Source of the DNA: Cytobacillus citreus
GTDB taxonomy: Bacteria; Bacillota; Bacilli; Bacillales; Cytobacillaceae
Assembly (NCBI RefSeq): GCF_018343665.1
Contig: NZ_JAGYPM010000001.1
Span: 963,619 to 1,027,618, forward strand
Direction of reading: 5' to 3'
DNA length: 64,000 nt
Made by a program: the position numbers and the translations under genes. Position 1 is the stretch's first letter. Each line of letters opens with the position of its first letter. Shown here piece by piece: positions 26,556-34,902 of this stretch. The notes under the pieces are model-generated. The model was given only the letters and a program-made list of their open reading frames with translations. It did not search any database and had not been told where the DNA came from.

Positions 26556-26891
26556 TTAATTTCCATCTTTAAATTCTTTCCAAGCAGTAATTCCGCCTTC
26601 TAATAAGGTAACATGATAGTTCTTTTCGGCCAAAATGGCAGAGCATTTTTTTGCTGAGTTGCCAGTTGTGCATGTTACTATAATTTCTTTATTTATTGGT
26701 AACGAATGAATAGGTTGATTATTACCTTCTTCTAATGCAAAAATCACTGTTTTTCCTAAATTAATACTTTTAATATTTTCCTCATTAATATGATAGTTAT
26801 TGTATTTTTCTTCTGCTCTCACATCTAGAATATATACTTCCTCATACTTTTTTATTTTTTCTGCAAGTTCCTTTGGAGTAATTGATTTCAT
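26556..26891 (-). CDS. Single-domain rhodanese-like protein
   Basis: This protein has about 111 residues. It has one rhodanese domain with the CH2-like VYILDVRAEEKYNNYHI and the catalytic Cys at residue 74 in IVTCTTGNSA, then LLEGGITAWKEF. It should carry sulfur as a persulfide between donors and acceptors in the cytoplasm. ATG 26891 is chosen because AGGTGG lies eight bases upstream; GTG 26903 overlaps that sequence. It stands alone, 42 bp downstream of the threonine dehydratase, with its own terminator. The sulfur acceptor is unknown. Confidence 0.85.
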   Translation of the reverse strand: MKSITPKELAEKIKKYEEVYILDVRAEEKYNNYHINEENIKSINLGKTVIFALEEGNNQPIHSLPINKEIIVTCTTGNSAKKCSAILAEKNYHVTLLEGGITAWKEFKDGN

Positions 26892-26933
26892 CTCTTCAGC
26901 CACCTTTATTTCTTACGTATCATTTTCATCATA

Positions 26934-27893
26934 TCATATTTGTATTTCAACATTAAATTTAGATATTTTCCCCAAATCTACATTTCCACCAGATATTACG
27001 GTAACTACTTTTTTTCCTTGAAAAGGTAATTTATTAAACATTGCTGCAGCAATTGTTGTCGCGCTGGACGGTTCTATTAATTGCTTCATACGTTCCATTA
27101 CAAAGCTGAACGCACTACGGATTTCATCTTCACTGACAAGGACGATATCATCCAAGTATTTCATTAATACTGGAAATGTTAAGTCACCAGGCTGGATTGT
27201 TCTTAAACCATCTGCAATCGTTACTGTACCTGGAATCGAAGTAATTTTTTTATTTTGGAAGGAAATAAATGTATCATTGGCCGTGTCAGGCTCCACACCA
27301 ATAATTTTTATTTTTGGATTGGTTTCTTTAATTGCGGTTAATATCCCTGAAATGAGACCCCCTCCTCCAATTGGAACAATAACTGCATCTACATCCTCGA
27401 TTTGTTCTAAAATTTCCAATCCAATTGTGCCTTGTCCTGCCATTATAAAAGGATCGTCATATGGCGGAATATACACACCGTATTCCTTTATGGCAATCTC
27501 CTTTGCTCTCGGCAATCGCTCAGCTGATGTTGTTCCGCATTTTTCAATTTGCCCGTTATATCCTTTAATGGCGTTTTCTTTGCAAAAACTTATATCCTCT
27601 GGAACTACAATCGTAGCAGGAACGTTATATTTGTCGGCAATATAGGCGACTGCTTGTCCGTGATTACCAGAAGAAGCGGCAGTTACGTATTTTGCTCCCT
27701 CTTGAACAGATTGAATAACTTTATTCGCTGCTCCTCTTATTTTGAAAGAACCTGTTTTTTGTAAATGCTCAGATTTTAAAAAAATCTGATTTCCACAAAC
27801 TTCTGAAAGCTGCTTCGATTTTAATATCGGTGTTACATATGTAATGTCTGCTATCCGCTCTCTGGCAGCTTGCACATCTATTAATGAAATCAT
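26934..27893 (-). CDS. Threonine/serine dehydratase (PLP, fold type II)
   Basis: This 319-residue protein has the PLP lysine in TGSFKIRGA (Lys51), the glycine-rich phosphate loop VPIGGGGLISG, and the SSGNHGQAVA segment that marks threonine/serine ammonia-lyases. It lacks the C-terminal ACT regulatory domain of biosynthetic IlvA, so it is the catabolic type. It makes 2-oxobutyrate or pyruvate from Thr or Ser, through reactive enamines. ATG 27893 follows AAGGAGG and lies 13 bp after a RidA gene whose product removes such enamines, which supports the assignment. Serine racemase-like activity cannot be excluded. Confidence 0.9.
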   Translation of the reverse strand: MISLIDVQAARERIADITYVTPILKSKQLSEVCGNQIFLKSEHLQKTGSFKIRGAANKVIQSVQEGAKYVTAASSGNHGQAVAYIADKYNVPATIVVPEDISFCKENAIKGYNGQIEKCGTTSAERLPRAKEIAIKEYGVYIPPYDDPFIMAGQGTIGLEILEQIEDVDAVIVPIGGGGLISGILTAIKETNPKIKIIGVEPDTANDTFISFQNKKITSIPGTVTIADGLRTIQPGDLTFPVLMKYLDDIVLVSEDEIRSAFSFVMERMKQLIEPSSATTIAAAMFNKLPFQGKKVVTVISGGNVDLGKISKFNVEIQI

Positions 27894-27906
27894 TTTTCTG
27901 CCTCCT

Positions 27907-28365
27907 TTATTCACTCAGTCCAAAAATAAAATCAATCTCAACTGGCGTATTGCTTGGAAGCTCAGCTACTCCAATCGCAGTTCGGGCATGCCGCCCCTTT
28001 TCGCCAAATATGTCCGTTAATAATTCGGATGCTTCATCAATTACAATAGATTGTTGTGTAAATCCAGCTGCAGACTGCACGTATCCTGTTATTTTTAGCA
28101 CCTGTTCCACTTTGTCTAATGTGCCAATCGCTTCTTTTAAGCAACTCAAGCCTTTTAAGACGCAAATCCTTACTAATTCTTGTGCCTGCTCAATTGTTAC
28201 CTCGTCGCCAACCTTTCCTGTATATGGAACGATACCATCTATTCTAGGGACTTGTCCGCTAATATACGTGATTCCTTTATGCACAGTCACAGGAACATAG
28301 TGGTATAAGGGTGGAGTTGCATCAGGTAATGTAAGTTGAAGTTCCTTCAAGCGTTGTTCTACCAT
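27907..28365 (-). CDS. RidA-family enamine/imine deaminase
   Basis: This 152-residue protein has a YjgF/RidA fold with YHYVPVTVHKGITYISGQVPR and the late RTAIGVAELPSNTPVEIDFI. The Arg and Glu used in the RidA active site are present in this region. RidA proteins hydrolyse 2-aminoacrylate and 2-aminocrotonate enamines made by PLP dehydratases. The gene precedes the threonine dehydratase by 13 bp, giving a source-and-detoxifier pair. It is longer than the 125-residue canonical RidA, with an N-terminal extension, and so belongs to an Rid subfamily of unknown exact preference. Confidence 0.85.
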   Translation of the reverse strand: MVEQRLKELQLTLPDATPPLYHYVPVTVHKGITYISGQVPRIDGIVPYTGKVGDEVTIEQAQELVRICVLKGLSCLKEAIGTLDKVEQVLKITGYVQSAAGFTQQSIVIDEASELLTDIFGEKGRHARTAIGVAELPSNTPVEIDFIFGLSE

Positions 28366-28536
28366 TCGTATACAATTCTCCTTTAATTCATCAATTTACA
28401 ATATTTATGTTTCGACCTATTACTATAAAAATCCTCTAAAAAATTTTTTTCATAAGTTGGCCCAGTACCTGCGTTGCTGTAATCAGGGGCAAAGTAAATA
28501 TTTTAAACAGTAGAGTCCTGGCTTCCAGAAATCTTT

Positions 28537-28800
28537 TTATATGCTAAAATTTTCTTGATAGATACGATAAGGAGGCACAATAATTACTTTTGCATAAAAT
28601 GAGGAAAACTGATCACTTGTAATACGATATATGGTTGTACCTTTACCCGTTCCATAATGTGGGTTTGAGTCTGCATGTAATGAAGATACACCAACAATAA
28701 CTTGCATACCACCTGAAGATGATGTTGTTTCATCTCCCCAATACAAAGCCAAAGAAAGACGGTGCTGATAATTTACTCCACAAACGCGCCCTTTCAACAA
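28537..28800 (-). CDS. Hypothetical protein (87 residues)
   Basis: A small frame starts at TTG 28800 or 28803 without a strong ribosome binding site. It reads LKGRVCGVNYQHRLSLALYW and later GMQVIVGVSSLHADSNPHYG. No family is recognised and there is no signal peptide or membrane segment. It lies directly after a decayed gene of the same strand and may itself be a C-terminal remnant. Expression is doubtful. Confidence 0.35.
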   Translation of the reverse strand: MLKGRVCGVNYQHRLSLALYWGDETTSSSGGMQVIVGVSSLHADSNPHYGTGKGTTIYRITSDQFSSFYAKVIIVPPYRIYQENFSI

Positions 28801-28849
28801 TGTTTAGACACCCTTAACACTGAAAATTGAACAAATTCTTTATCAATTT

Positions 28850-29237
28850 TAATCACTTTTAAAATGAGAAGGAATCTTAACTAGACGATATTGAGTCGTC
28901 CACATTTCCGTACTTACAATCAAAACTTCATCTCCCTTTTCAAAAAAAAAGACTATTACCCTCTATCTTTTTTAAAATCCAACCATCGCTGCTTATAAGG
29001 TTTTCAATACTTTCATTAACTTTTTGATTATTATCGGCGATATACCAAATTGCATCACTGTCTTTTGAAATCTAAACTAACTTTTGATTCGATTCATTTA
29101 ATTTTTGGATTGCTTCCTTTGGTGTAACAGACTCAATAGGTAGGAATGGGTAGTGTAGTTTATTTAGAAAGATGAAAATTGCAAAAAACACAATACTGAT
29201 AAAAGCTATACTGATAATAACCCATTTTTTTTTTCAC
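28850..29237 (-). pseudogene. Decayed small membrane-anchored protein gene (two frameshifts and a stop)
   Basis: With two one-base corrections the sequence reads from GTG 29237 (GAAGGGAAAG upstream) as a 128-residue protein. It has an N-terminal membrane anchor (KKKWVIISIAFISIVFFAIF), then PFLPIESVTPKEAIQKLNES, IWYIADNNQKVNESIENLIS and TEMWTTQYRLVKIP. The lesions are one extra A in a ten-A run at the start, one extra T in a nine-T run near 28945, and an in-frame TAG after NQKLV. Homopolymer errors could explain the first two, but not the stop. No function is known. Confidence 0.7.
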
Positions 29238-29284
29238 CGAATCTTTCCCTTCTTAATAAGCTACTATTGAAATTTTTATTAATT

Positions 29285-29311
29285 AAAGCACAAACTAATT
29301 GGTTTGTGCTT
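29285..29311 (-). terminator. Terminator after the Amidase_6 gene
   Basis: AAAGCACAAAC and GTTTGTGCTTT form an 11-bp perfect stem with a 5-base loop, 50 bp after the amidase stop. AATTAATAAAAATTT follows on the minus strand. Confidence 0.65.
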
Positions 29312-29360
29312 TTACAATTCCTCTTAACTGCTTAATTAATTCGACGCCTTGTTCATTTCA

Positions 29361-30113
29361 TTAACCATATACTGTATATCCACTGTTATACCAATTTGCT
29401 AAAGTTGTTGTTTCTTTTTTATCGGATGTATGTTGCGTCAAGTACTTTTGGCTACTGGCTGAACCAGTATTCTTAGTAATAATAGCCGTATGATCTATAT
29501 CACCATCTTTGGTGAAATCTGCATTTACAGCATCACCGGTTTTTAATGATGAAACTGAACTCGCTACTCCTGCACGTGTCTTCCAGTGAAGATAAAAATT
29601 GTGTGCACCACCCCAAGTATAAGATGGCACTACGCCATAACTCCATGATGTTGAATGGGTATAAGAAGGACCATACTTCATTTTAATCCCACCGGCGTAT
29701 AAGGCTTGTGAAACAAAGTTTGCACAATCATTCCACTTACTCCAACAATTCTTATCAGTAACTTTACAACCTTGTTTATTAGCATAATAATCATAGAGAG
29801 GGTTTCTTCCGTCCCACCATTTATATGCATAATCCCTTGCAGCAATATTATTATATCCATTTGCATAGACAGTAGCAGGTGATATAGAATCTTCGGAGGT
29901 ATCTTTATTTATACTAAACACCACATCATTTTCAGTAGAAGGGGCGTCGGGAAAAACCGGTAATAGACTTCTTAACTCCATATTCTCTTGTTCTGATAAT
30001 ATCACTTTGTTATTTAATTTATTTTTATATTGTTTAAGAATATTATTCTTAGAATGATTTTCATATTTTATTGTATAATCATTCCTTCTCGAATCCATTT
30101 CGTGGAGACCCAT
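29361..30113 (-). CDS. Amidase_6 domain protein (NlpC/P60-like papain fold)
   Basis: The 250-residue frame ends in a complete Amidase_6 domain: NGYNNIAARDYAYKWWDGRN, the Cys in KWNDCANFVSQAL (about residue 130), and the His in DGDIDHTAIITK (about 208). Such Bacillus proteins are usually secreted hydrolases of unknown peptide or amide substrates. No signal peptide is visible at the start given; the N-terminal 80 residues are polar and charged. The start lies inside the end of the prolyl-hydroxylase gene (46-bp overlap) without a strong ribosome binding site, so the true start may be further in, or the exported N-terminus was lost. Confidence 0.75.
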   Translation of the reverse strand: MGLHEMDSRRNDYTIKYENHSKNNILKQYKNKLNNKVILSEQENMELRSLLPVFPDAPSTENDVVFSINKDTSEDSISPATVYANGYNNIAARDYAYKWWDGRNPLYDYYANKQGCKVTDKNCWSKWNDCANFVSQALYAGGIKMKYGPSYTHSTSWSYGVVPSYTWGGAHNFYLHWKTRAGVASSVSSLKTGDAVNADFTKDGDIDHTAIITKNTGSASSQKYLTQHTSDKKETTTLANWYNSGYTVYG

Positions 30114-30913
30114 TTTTCACCCTTTGTAACAGGTACACTGCTATGAAGTGAAAGTCGATCCACTTGCCCTTTGTTGTTTCCGTAATGGAAATAGAGAGCT
30201 GTCCCCTTTTTAGGAACGATGGACAAACCGATTTTTGGAAAAATCGTTTCGCCTCCTTCTTCTACATCGTTCAAATACATTAAAAAAGTCGCAATCCTCT
30301 GACCACCATTTTCTAATTGTATTTGACCTGAAGGAAAATAATCGAAGTGGGCCTTATACTCCTCCCCTAACTCATAATTTAAGACTTGAAGCCCCTCTCC
30401 ATTAATGATTGGATGATTGGTTATTTCTGCTATCCTATTTTCGATTTTAGAAATAAAATTGTTTTCATTTACCTTATAATAAGCCCCTTTACTTGTTCTT
30501 CCTGGTGCTAGCTTTCTTTCACCTGAATATGTATCGATAATTTGTGAAGGTTCCAACCGGTTTTTTGATAGCTCAATGAGTTGATTACACTCGTCGTAAC
30601 TCAAAACATTATCTAGATAAAGAATATACGGCTTATCAATTTTTAATAAAACTTTTATATCACGTTCACTAGTGCGAATAATATTCCCCTTTTTTGCAAT
30701 TTTAGGTAATTCATAAAAAAAGGGGGTCTGTTCTTTATCGATTGTATTAACAGTTTGATTATTAAGTATACTGATAATTGTTGAATAGGCAAAGGCTTGA
30801 TCAAACCCCTTTTTTATCATCCCTTGGACAATTGATTCAGGATTGACACCACTTTTTAATGTATTTATAATCCAGTCTCTCAGCTCAATTGAGATGCTGC
30901 TAATTTTTTGCAT
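30068..30913 (-). CDS. 2-oxoglutarate/Fe(II) oxygenase, prolyl 4-hydroxylase-like
   Basis: This 281-residue protein has a P4Hc domain in its C-terminal 190 residues. The iron ligands are His189 and Asp191 (EYKAHFDYF) and His257 (SLHSSVPVTKGEKW), and Lys267 is placed to bind 2-oxoglutarate. The first 70 residues form a helical region found in Bacillus P4H-like proteins. ATG 30913 has GAGGAG eight bases upstream. Bacillus enzymes of this type hydroxylate proline in peptides or collagen-like proteins. The overlapping amidase gene makes a two-gene unit. The natural substrate here is unknown. Confidence 0.85.
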   Translation of the reverse strand: MQKISSISIELRDWIINTLKSGVNPESIVQGMIKKGFDQAFAYSTIISILNNQTVNTIDKEQTPFFYELPKIAKKGNIIRTSERDIKVLLKIDKPYILYLDNVLSYDECNQLIELSKNRLEPSQIIDTYSGERKLAPGRTSKGAYYKVNENNFISKIENRIAEITNHPIINGEGLQVLNYELGEEYKAHFDYFPSGQIQLENGGQRIATFLMYLNDVEEGGETIFPKIGLSIVPKKGTALYFHYGNNKGQVDRLSLHSSVPVTKGEKWVSTKWIREGMIIQ

Positions 30914-31024
30914 AATTAATCTCCTCATATTCATAATAATTGCTCGTTTGTTATAATTATATTACTTTTTTAAAAATTGCGGTAATATCTTGTTTTTCAC
31001 AAATCTATCATTATGAGAAAATAT

Positions 31025-31060
31025 GAAAAAAGGTTAACCAGTGGAATACTGATTAACCTT
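31025..31060 (-). terminator. Terminator of the thiamine salvage operon
   Basis: AAGGTTAATCAGT and CTGGTTAACCTT pair almost perfectly, and TTTTTTCATATTT follows on the minus strand, 49 bp after the thiE stop. Confidence 0.85.
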
Positions 31061-31108
31061 AAATAAATCTGATATAGAATATTTATTAACTAAGTTGCCT
31101 TATTTTGA

Positions 31109-31723
31109 TTAACGAAAAGAATTACGAAAAGCCTTTGCTGCTAAAAATGGATCTTCTGCTTTCATAATTCCTGATACAACCGCAATACCAGCGATATTTT
31201 TATCGCGAATTTCGGCTATATTATTTAACTGTATCCCTCCTATTGCAACAATAGGAATGGATACGGTTTTTAAAATTGAATCTAGCATACCACTCGGTAG
31301 CACTTCAGCATCACTTTTAGATTGAGTTGGAAACATGGACCCTACTCCAAGATAATCAGCACCGTTTTTTTCAGCTTCTATTGCCTCTGCAACTGTTGAT
31401 ACTGATATACCTACAATCATAGAATCGGGAACAATTTCTTTAACCGCAGTTAATGGAATATCATTCTGGCCGATGTGAACACCCTCGGCATCAATTGCTA
31501 GAGCCACATCGATTCGATCGTTTATGATAAGTGGGACTTGATACTGAGCTAGTAATTCCTTCAGCCTTTTCGCTTTTTCGTAAAAAAGATTGCCGGAGCT
31601 CAATTTCTCACGCAACTGAACAATGGTTACTCCGCCTTTAACTCCTTCTTCAACTTTAAAAAGAAGTTCTTCTACTGGTACGGATTCTTCTGTTACTAAA
31701 TATAAAATGTAGTTTGCTTTCAT
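31109..31723 (-). CDS. thiE: Thiamine-phosphate synthase
   Basis: This 204-residue TIM-barrel enzyme has ITIVQLREK-like GVTIVQLREKLSSG, the PLIINDRIDVALAIDAEGVH-type segment, GQNDIP, and the phosphate loop IVAIGGIQ. It joins HMP pyrophosphate and thiazole phosphate to thiamine monophosphate. ATG 31723 overlaps the thiM stop as ATGA, so translation is coupled and the longer upstream frame is not used. It is the last gene of the operon and draws on the products of ThiD and ThiM directly upstream. Confidence 0.95.
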   Translation of the reverse strand: MKANYILYLVTEESVPVEELLFKVEEGVKGGVTIVQLREKLSSGNLFYEKAKRLKELLAQYQVPLIINDRIDVALAIDAEGVHIGQNDIPLTAVKEIVPDSMIVGISVSTVAEAIEAEKNGADYLGVGSMFPTQSKSDAEVLPSGMLDSILKTVSIPIVAIGGIQLNNIAEIRDKNIAGIAVVSGIMKAEDPFLAAKAFRNSFR

Positions 31724-32523
31724 CCAAAACGCACCCCTTCCTCCCAAATCTCAGCAGTAATCAGGGAGATTTCATCCATCAGCATTACACGGTAAGTTCC
31801 AATTCCTTCATTTTCCTTAAGTCTTGATTTCGCACGTTCCCCAGACAAGCTCATAACAGACATTCCTGCAATAGCAGCTGAAAAAAAGTCTTTTGTAATA
31901 CTAGCAAAACAGCCAATGAGGGAAGTCGTCATACATCCAGTACCCGTAATTCGAGTTAACCAGATATCTCCATTTGCTATACTTATAGTTTCTTCACCGT
32001 TTGATATAACATCTAATTGCCCACTAATTACTGTAATCGCTTTAAGATCCTTAGCAGCTTTTAATGCTAGTGTTTCATTGGATAAAGGTATTTTACCAGC
32101 ATCAACACCTCTTGTTTGTGCATCTCCACCTATAAGTGCATATACTTCTGTTGCATTTCCTCTTACAATGGATACACTCACTTTATTAAGAAGTTCTTGA
32201 GCCTTTTTTGTCCGAAATGGTGTAGCACCGACACCGACTGGATCAAAAATGACAGGAATACCTTTTTCATTGGCAGCCTTGCCTGCAAGAATCATAGCAT
32301 CAAATGTCTGATCATCAATCGTTCCAAAATTAATGACAAGTGCGTTAGCAAGATTAACCATATCTGCCACTTCTTCGATACTTGTTGCCATGACCGGTGA
32401 ACCGCCAATGGCTAAAGTAACATTTGCACAATCATTTATTGTGACATTGTTCGTAATATGGTGCACAAGGGGATTTTGAATTTTGATCTTATTCAATAAA
32501 TCTTTTATTACCAATACATGCAT
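31720..32523 (-). CDS. thiM: Hydroxyethylthiazole kinase
   Basis: This 267-residue ribokinase-fold enzyme has PLVHHITNNVTINDCANVTL near the start, the ATP-site DPVGVGATPFR and the anion-hole/catalytic Cys motif RITGTGCMTTSLIG. It phosphorylates the thiazole alcohol taken up by the cell, here presumably through ThiW. ATG 32523 has GGAGG eight bases upstream. It follows thiD by 21 bp and overlaps thiE by 4 bp. Confidence 0.95.
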   Translation of the reverse strand: MHVLVIKDLLNKIKIQNPLVHHITNNVTINDCANVTLAIGGSPVMATSIEEVADMVNLANALVINFGTIDDQTFDAMILAGKAANEKGIPVIFDPVGVGATPFRTKKAQELLNKVSVSIVRGNATEVYALIGGDAQTRGVDAGKIPLSNETLALKAAKDLKAITVISGQLDVISNGEETISIANGDIWLTRITGTGCMTTSLIGCFASITKDFFSAAIAGMSVMSLSGERAKSRLKENEGIGTYRVMLMDEISLITAEIWEEGVRFG

Positions 32524-32544
32524 AGTTGAATCCTCCAGGAATGA

Positions 32545-33351
32545 TTATGCTTTTACTAGATTTGCTTTTTCATAGAGTTCATAAAAATGATTTGTTGGTC
32601 CGTGACCATGGCCAAGATTAAGACTATGCTTGATTGCAGTTGTAATATAGCTTTTAGAAATTTCAATGGAATCTTTTAAAGAAACTCCTTTTGCTAAATT
32701 AGCAGCAATCGCTGATGAAAGTGTACATCCTGTTCCATGTGTATTTTTTGTATGAATTCGTTCTCCGTAAATCCAATGAAAATCTGTTCCATCAAAAAAT
32801 AAATCATTTGGGTCTCCACTATGATGCCCGCCTTTTAATAGGACCGATTTTGCTCCTAGTGCTTGAATAGCCCTACACACATCAATCTGATCTTGATCAG
32901 ATTGAATTCGAATGCCAGTTAACACTTCGGCTTCCGGAATATTAGGTGTAATAACTGTCGCTAGTGGTATCATTTGTTCTTTTAGTGCGGTAATTGCTTC
33001 CTCTTGCAGTAAATGATGCCCGCCCTTTGAAACCATTACAGGGTCTAGTACGATAAAGCTAGGATCATATTTTTTAAAAGAGTTTGCAACTATATCAACT
33101 GTTTCAGATGAAGAAAGCATTCCAATTTTTACGGCATCAACACGAATATCATCGAAAACTGCTTCGATTTGATCCTGAATGATAGAGAGATCAATATTCT
33201 GAACAGAGCGAACTTCCTTCGTGTTTTGAGCAGTGATCGCTGTAATGACTGACATTCCAAATACGCCTTGAGCTGCAAATGCTTTTAGATCAGCTTGAAT
33301 TCCTGCACCTCCACCAGAATCAGAGCCCGCGATTGTAAGTGCTGTTTTCAT
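32545..33351 (-). CDS. thiD: Hydroxymethylpyrimidine/phosphomethylpyrimidine kinase
   Basis: This 268-residue kinase opens TALTIAGSDSGGGAGIQADL, the ThiD signature, with KIGMLSS and the late THGTGCTLSSAIAANLAKG anion hole. It phosphorylates HMP and HMP phosphate to the pyrophosphate used by ThiE. ATG 33351 lies eight bases after GGAGG and 32 bp inside the end of thiW. Bacillus also has a pyridoxal kinase of the same fold, but the operon and QADLKAFAAQGV segment point to ThiD. Confidence 0.95.
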   Translation of the reverse strand: MKTALTIAGSDSGGGAGIQADLKAFAAQGVFGMSVITAITAQNTKEVRSVQNIDLSIIQDQIEAVFDDIRVDAVKIGMLSSSETVDIVANSFKKYDPSFIVLDPVMVSKGGHHLLQEEAITALKEQMIPLATVITPNIPEAEVLTGIRIQSDQDQIDVCRAIQALGAKSVLLKGGHHSGDPNDLFFDGTDFHWIYGERIHTKNTHGTGCTLSSAIAANLAKGVSLKDSIEISKSYITTAIKHSLNLGHGHGPTNHFYELYEKANLVKA

Positions 33352-33850
33352 GTAACAAACCTCCAATTGCTTTATTCCTAACTAAAACCTTCAATAAACC
33401 AAATCCCATGATTGCTCCAGTAAAGGAACTCAATGTGAAAGCAGGAATAAAACCAAATAATGTAGCATCCTGTCTTAGAATTAAAACTGCAATAGGATAA
33501 GTGGCTAGTGCACCTAAAATCCCTGTACCAATTACTTCGCCTGTTGCTGCAAAGCCAATTTTCCTTGTTTTTGAATAAAGGATTGCTGCTAGAAATGCCC
33601 CCATCATACTTCCTGGATATGCAAACAGACTGCCAGTTCCAAGCATATTTCTTAGTGTTGAAGAAATAAATGCTTGTATAACTGCATACCACGGTCCAAG
33701 TAACACAGCAGATAACACATTAGCAAAATGCTGAATGGGGAAGATTTTTGCAAAACCAACAGGAATATAAATAAAGCTACTAGAAACAGTGGTGATCGCT
33801 GCAATGATTGCAGTTAATGTAAGCTTTTTAGTTTTTTGCATAGATTTCAT
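33320..33850 (-). CDS. thiW: ECF transporter S component for thiazole (ThiW)
   Basis: This protein has about 176 residues and five or six membrane helices, with the S-component text AIIAAITTVSSSFIYIPVGF and GFAKIFPIQHFANVLSAVLL. ThiW binds hydroxyethylthiazole and works with a shared energising module (EcfAA'T) encoded elsewhere. GGAGGAAG precedes both ATG 33850 and ATG 33841, and the first is given. The gene lies between the substrate-binding protein and thiD, so it feeds ThiM two genes further on. The assignment rests on motif and operon context. Confidence 0.9.
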   Translation of the reverse strand: MKSMQKTKKLTLTAIIAAITTVSSSFIYIPVGFAKIFPIQHFANVLSAVLLGPWYAVIQAFISSTLRNMLGTGSLFAYPGSMMGAFLAAILYSKTRKIGFAATGEVIGTGILGALATYPIAVLILRQDATLFGFIPAFTLSSFTGAIMGFGLLKVLVRNKAIGGLLHENSTYNRGL

Positions 33851-33869
33851 CTTCCTCCATTTCCCAAAG

Positions 33870-34880
33870 TTACTTTGAAACGATATTAGTAAATGCTTCT
33901 TTTGGATCAACTTTTTCTTGAATAACTTTTGAATCGTATAGCCAATCTGCAACATCCTGCCACACAGCTTCATCTTGATAACCAAAAGGTATATTCGGAT
34001 CCTCCATTAATGGCAGTAATACTTGTAAGCTTTCTTCTTCAACTTCTTTATCTAATGGAAAGCTTTCATTTTCGTGATCTAGTAATATTTGAAGCCCAGC
34101 TGCAGGATCTTTTTTCAACGTTTCCTGTCCTTTTGTTACAGCACGCCAAAACTTCTCAATGGACTCTTTTTTCTTTGCTAATGTTTTTTCACCAGTTACG
34201 ATGACTAATTCATAATTATCGGGCACACCATAATCAGGGAGACTAAGGAAATCAACGTTGTAGCCTTCTTTTTTCAGAAGGACTTGCTCATGATTGATAT
34301 AAGCACCAACAAGTGCATCTACGTTATCTGTTGCTAAGGATGGCATTAAATCCCAGCCGACATCTGTCATCTTTACCTTGCTCATGTCACCGCCATCGTT
34401 TTTAACCATTGATGAAACTACTGCTTCACTAATAGAAGATGATGGGAAGCCGACATTTTTTCCTTCTAAATCTTTTGGTGAATTAATTTCACTTTCTTTT
34501 TTATACATAATCGCATCTAGAGAATGTCTTACAAGTGCGGCAATAGAGACAACTGGTATGTCCTCTGCTCGTGATAATAAAAGCTGGCTTTGATAGCTAA
34601 TAGCTAAATCAACTTTTCCAGTAGCTGCAAGCTTTAAAGGATCATTTGTATCAGCAGGCATTTCAATTTTTACGTTTAGACCTTCATCTTCAAAATATCC
34701 TTTTTCCTTTGCAACATAAATGGCTGTATGAACTGCATTCGGATACCAATCAAGCATGATACTAATATCATCAAGCTCTTTCTTATTACCTTCCTTGGTG
34801 CTCTCGTTTTTACTTGAACAGCCAACGAGCATAATCGCCATTACCACAATCAATAATCGTTTAAACCATATTTTTTTCAA
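33870..34880 (-). CDS. thiY: ABC transporter substrate-binding lipoprotein (ThiY/NMT1-like)
   Basis: This protein of about 336 residues has a lipoprotein signal (RLLIVVMAIMLVGC, lipid Cys near residue 21) and an NMT1/THI5-like domain: DWYPNAVHTAIYVAKEKGYF and IEMPADTNDPLKLAATGKVD. It should capture a pyrimidine thiamine precursor, such as formylaminopyrimidine, outside the membrane. TTG 34880 is chosen because GGAGTGG lies six bases upstream; ATG 34895 has no ribosome binding site. Permease and ATPase genes follow the ThiXYZ pattern, and the TPP riboswitches support the thiamine role. Confidence 0.85.
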   Translation of the reverse strand: MKKIWFKRLLIVVMAIMLVGCSSKNESTKEGNKKELDDISIMLDWYPNAVHTAIYVAKEKGYFEDEGLNVKIEMPADTNDPLKLAATGKVDLAISYQSQLLLSRAEDIPVVSIAALVRHSLDAIMYKKESEINSPKDLEGKNVGFPSSSISEAVVSSMVKNDGGDMSKVKMTDVGWDLMPSLATDNVDALVGAYINHEQVLLKKEGYNVDFLSLPDYGVPDNYELVIVTGEKTLAKKKESIEKFWRAVTKGQETLKKDPAAGLQILLDHENESFPLDKEVEEESLQVLLPLMEDPNIPFGYQDEAVWQDVADWLYDSKVIQEKVDPKEAFTNIVSK

Positions 34881-34902
34881 AATGTTCCACTCCATCTGTA
34901 AA

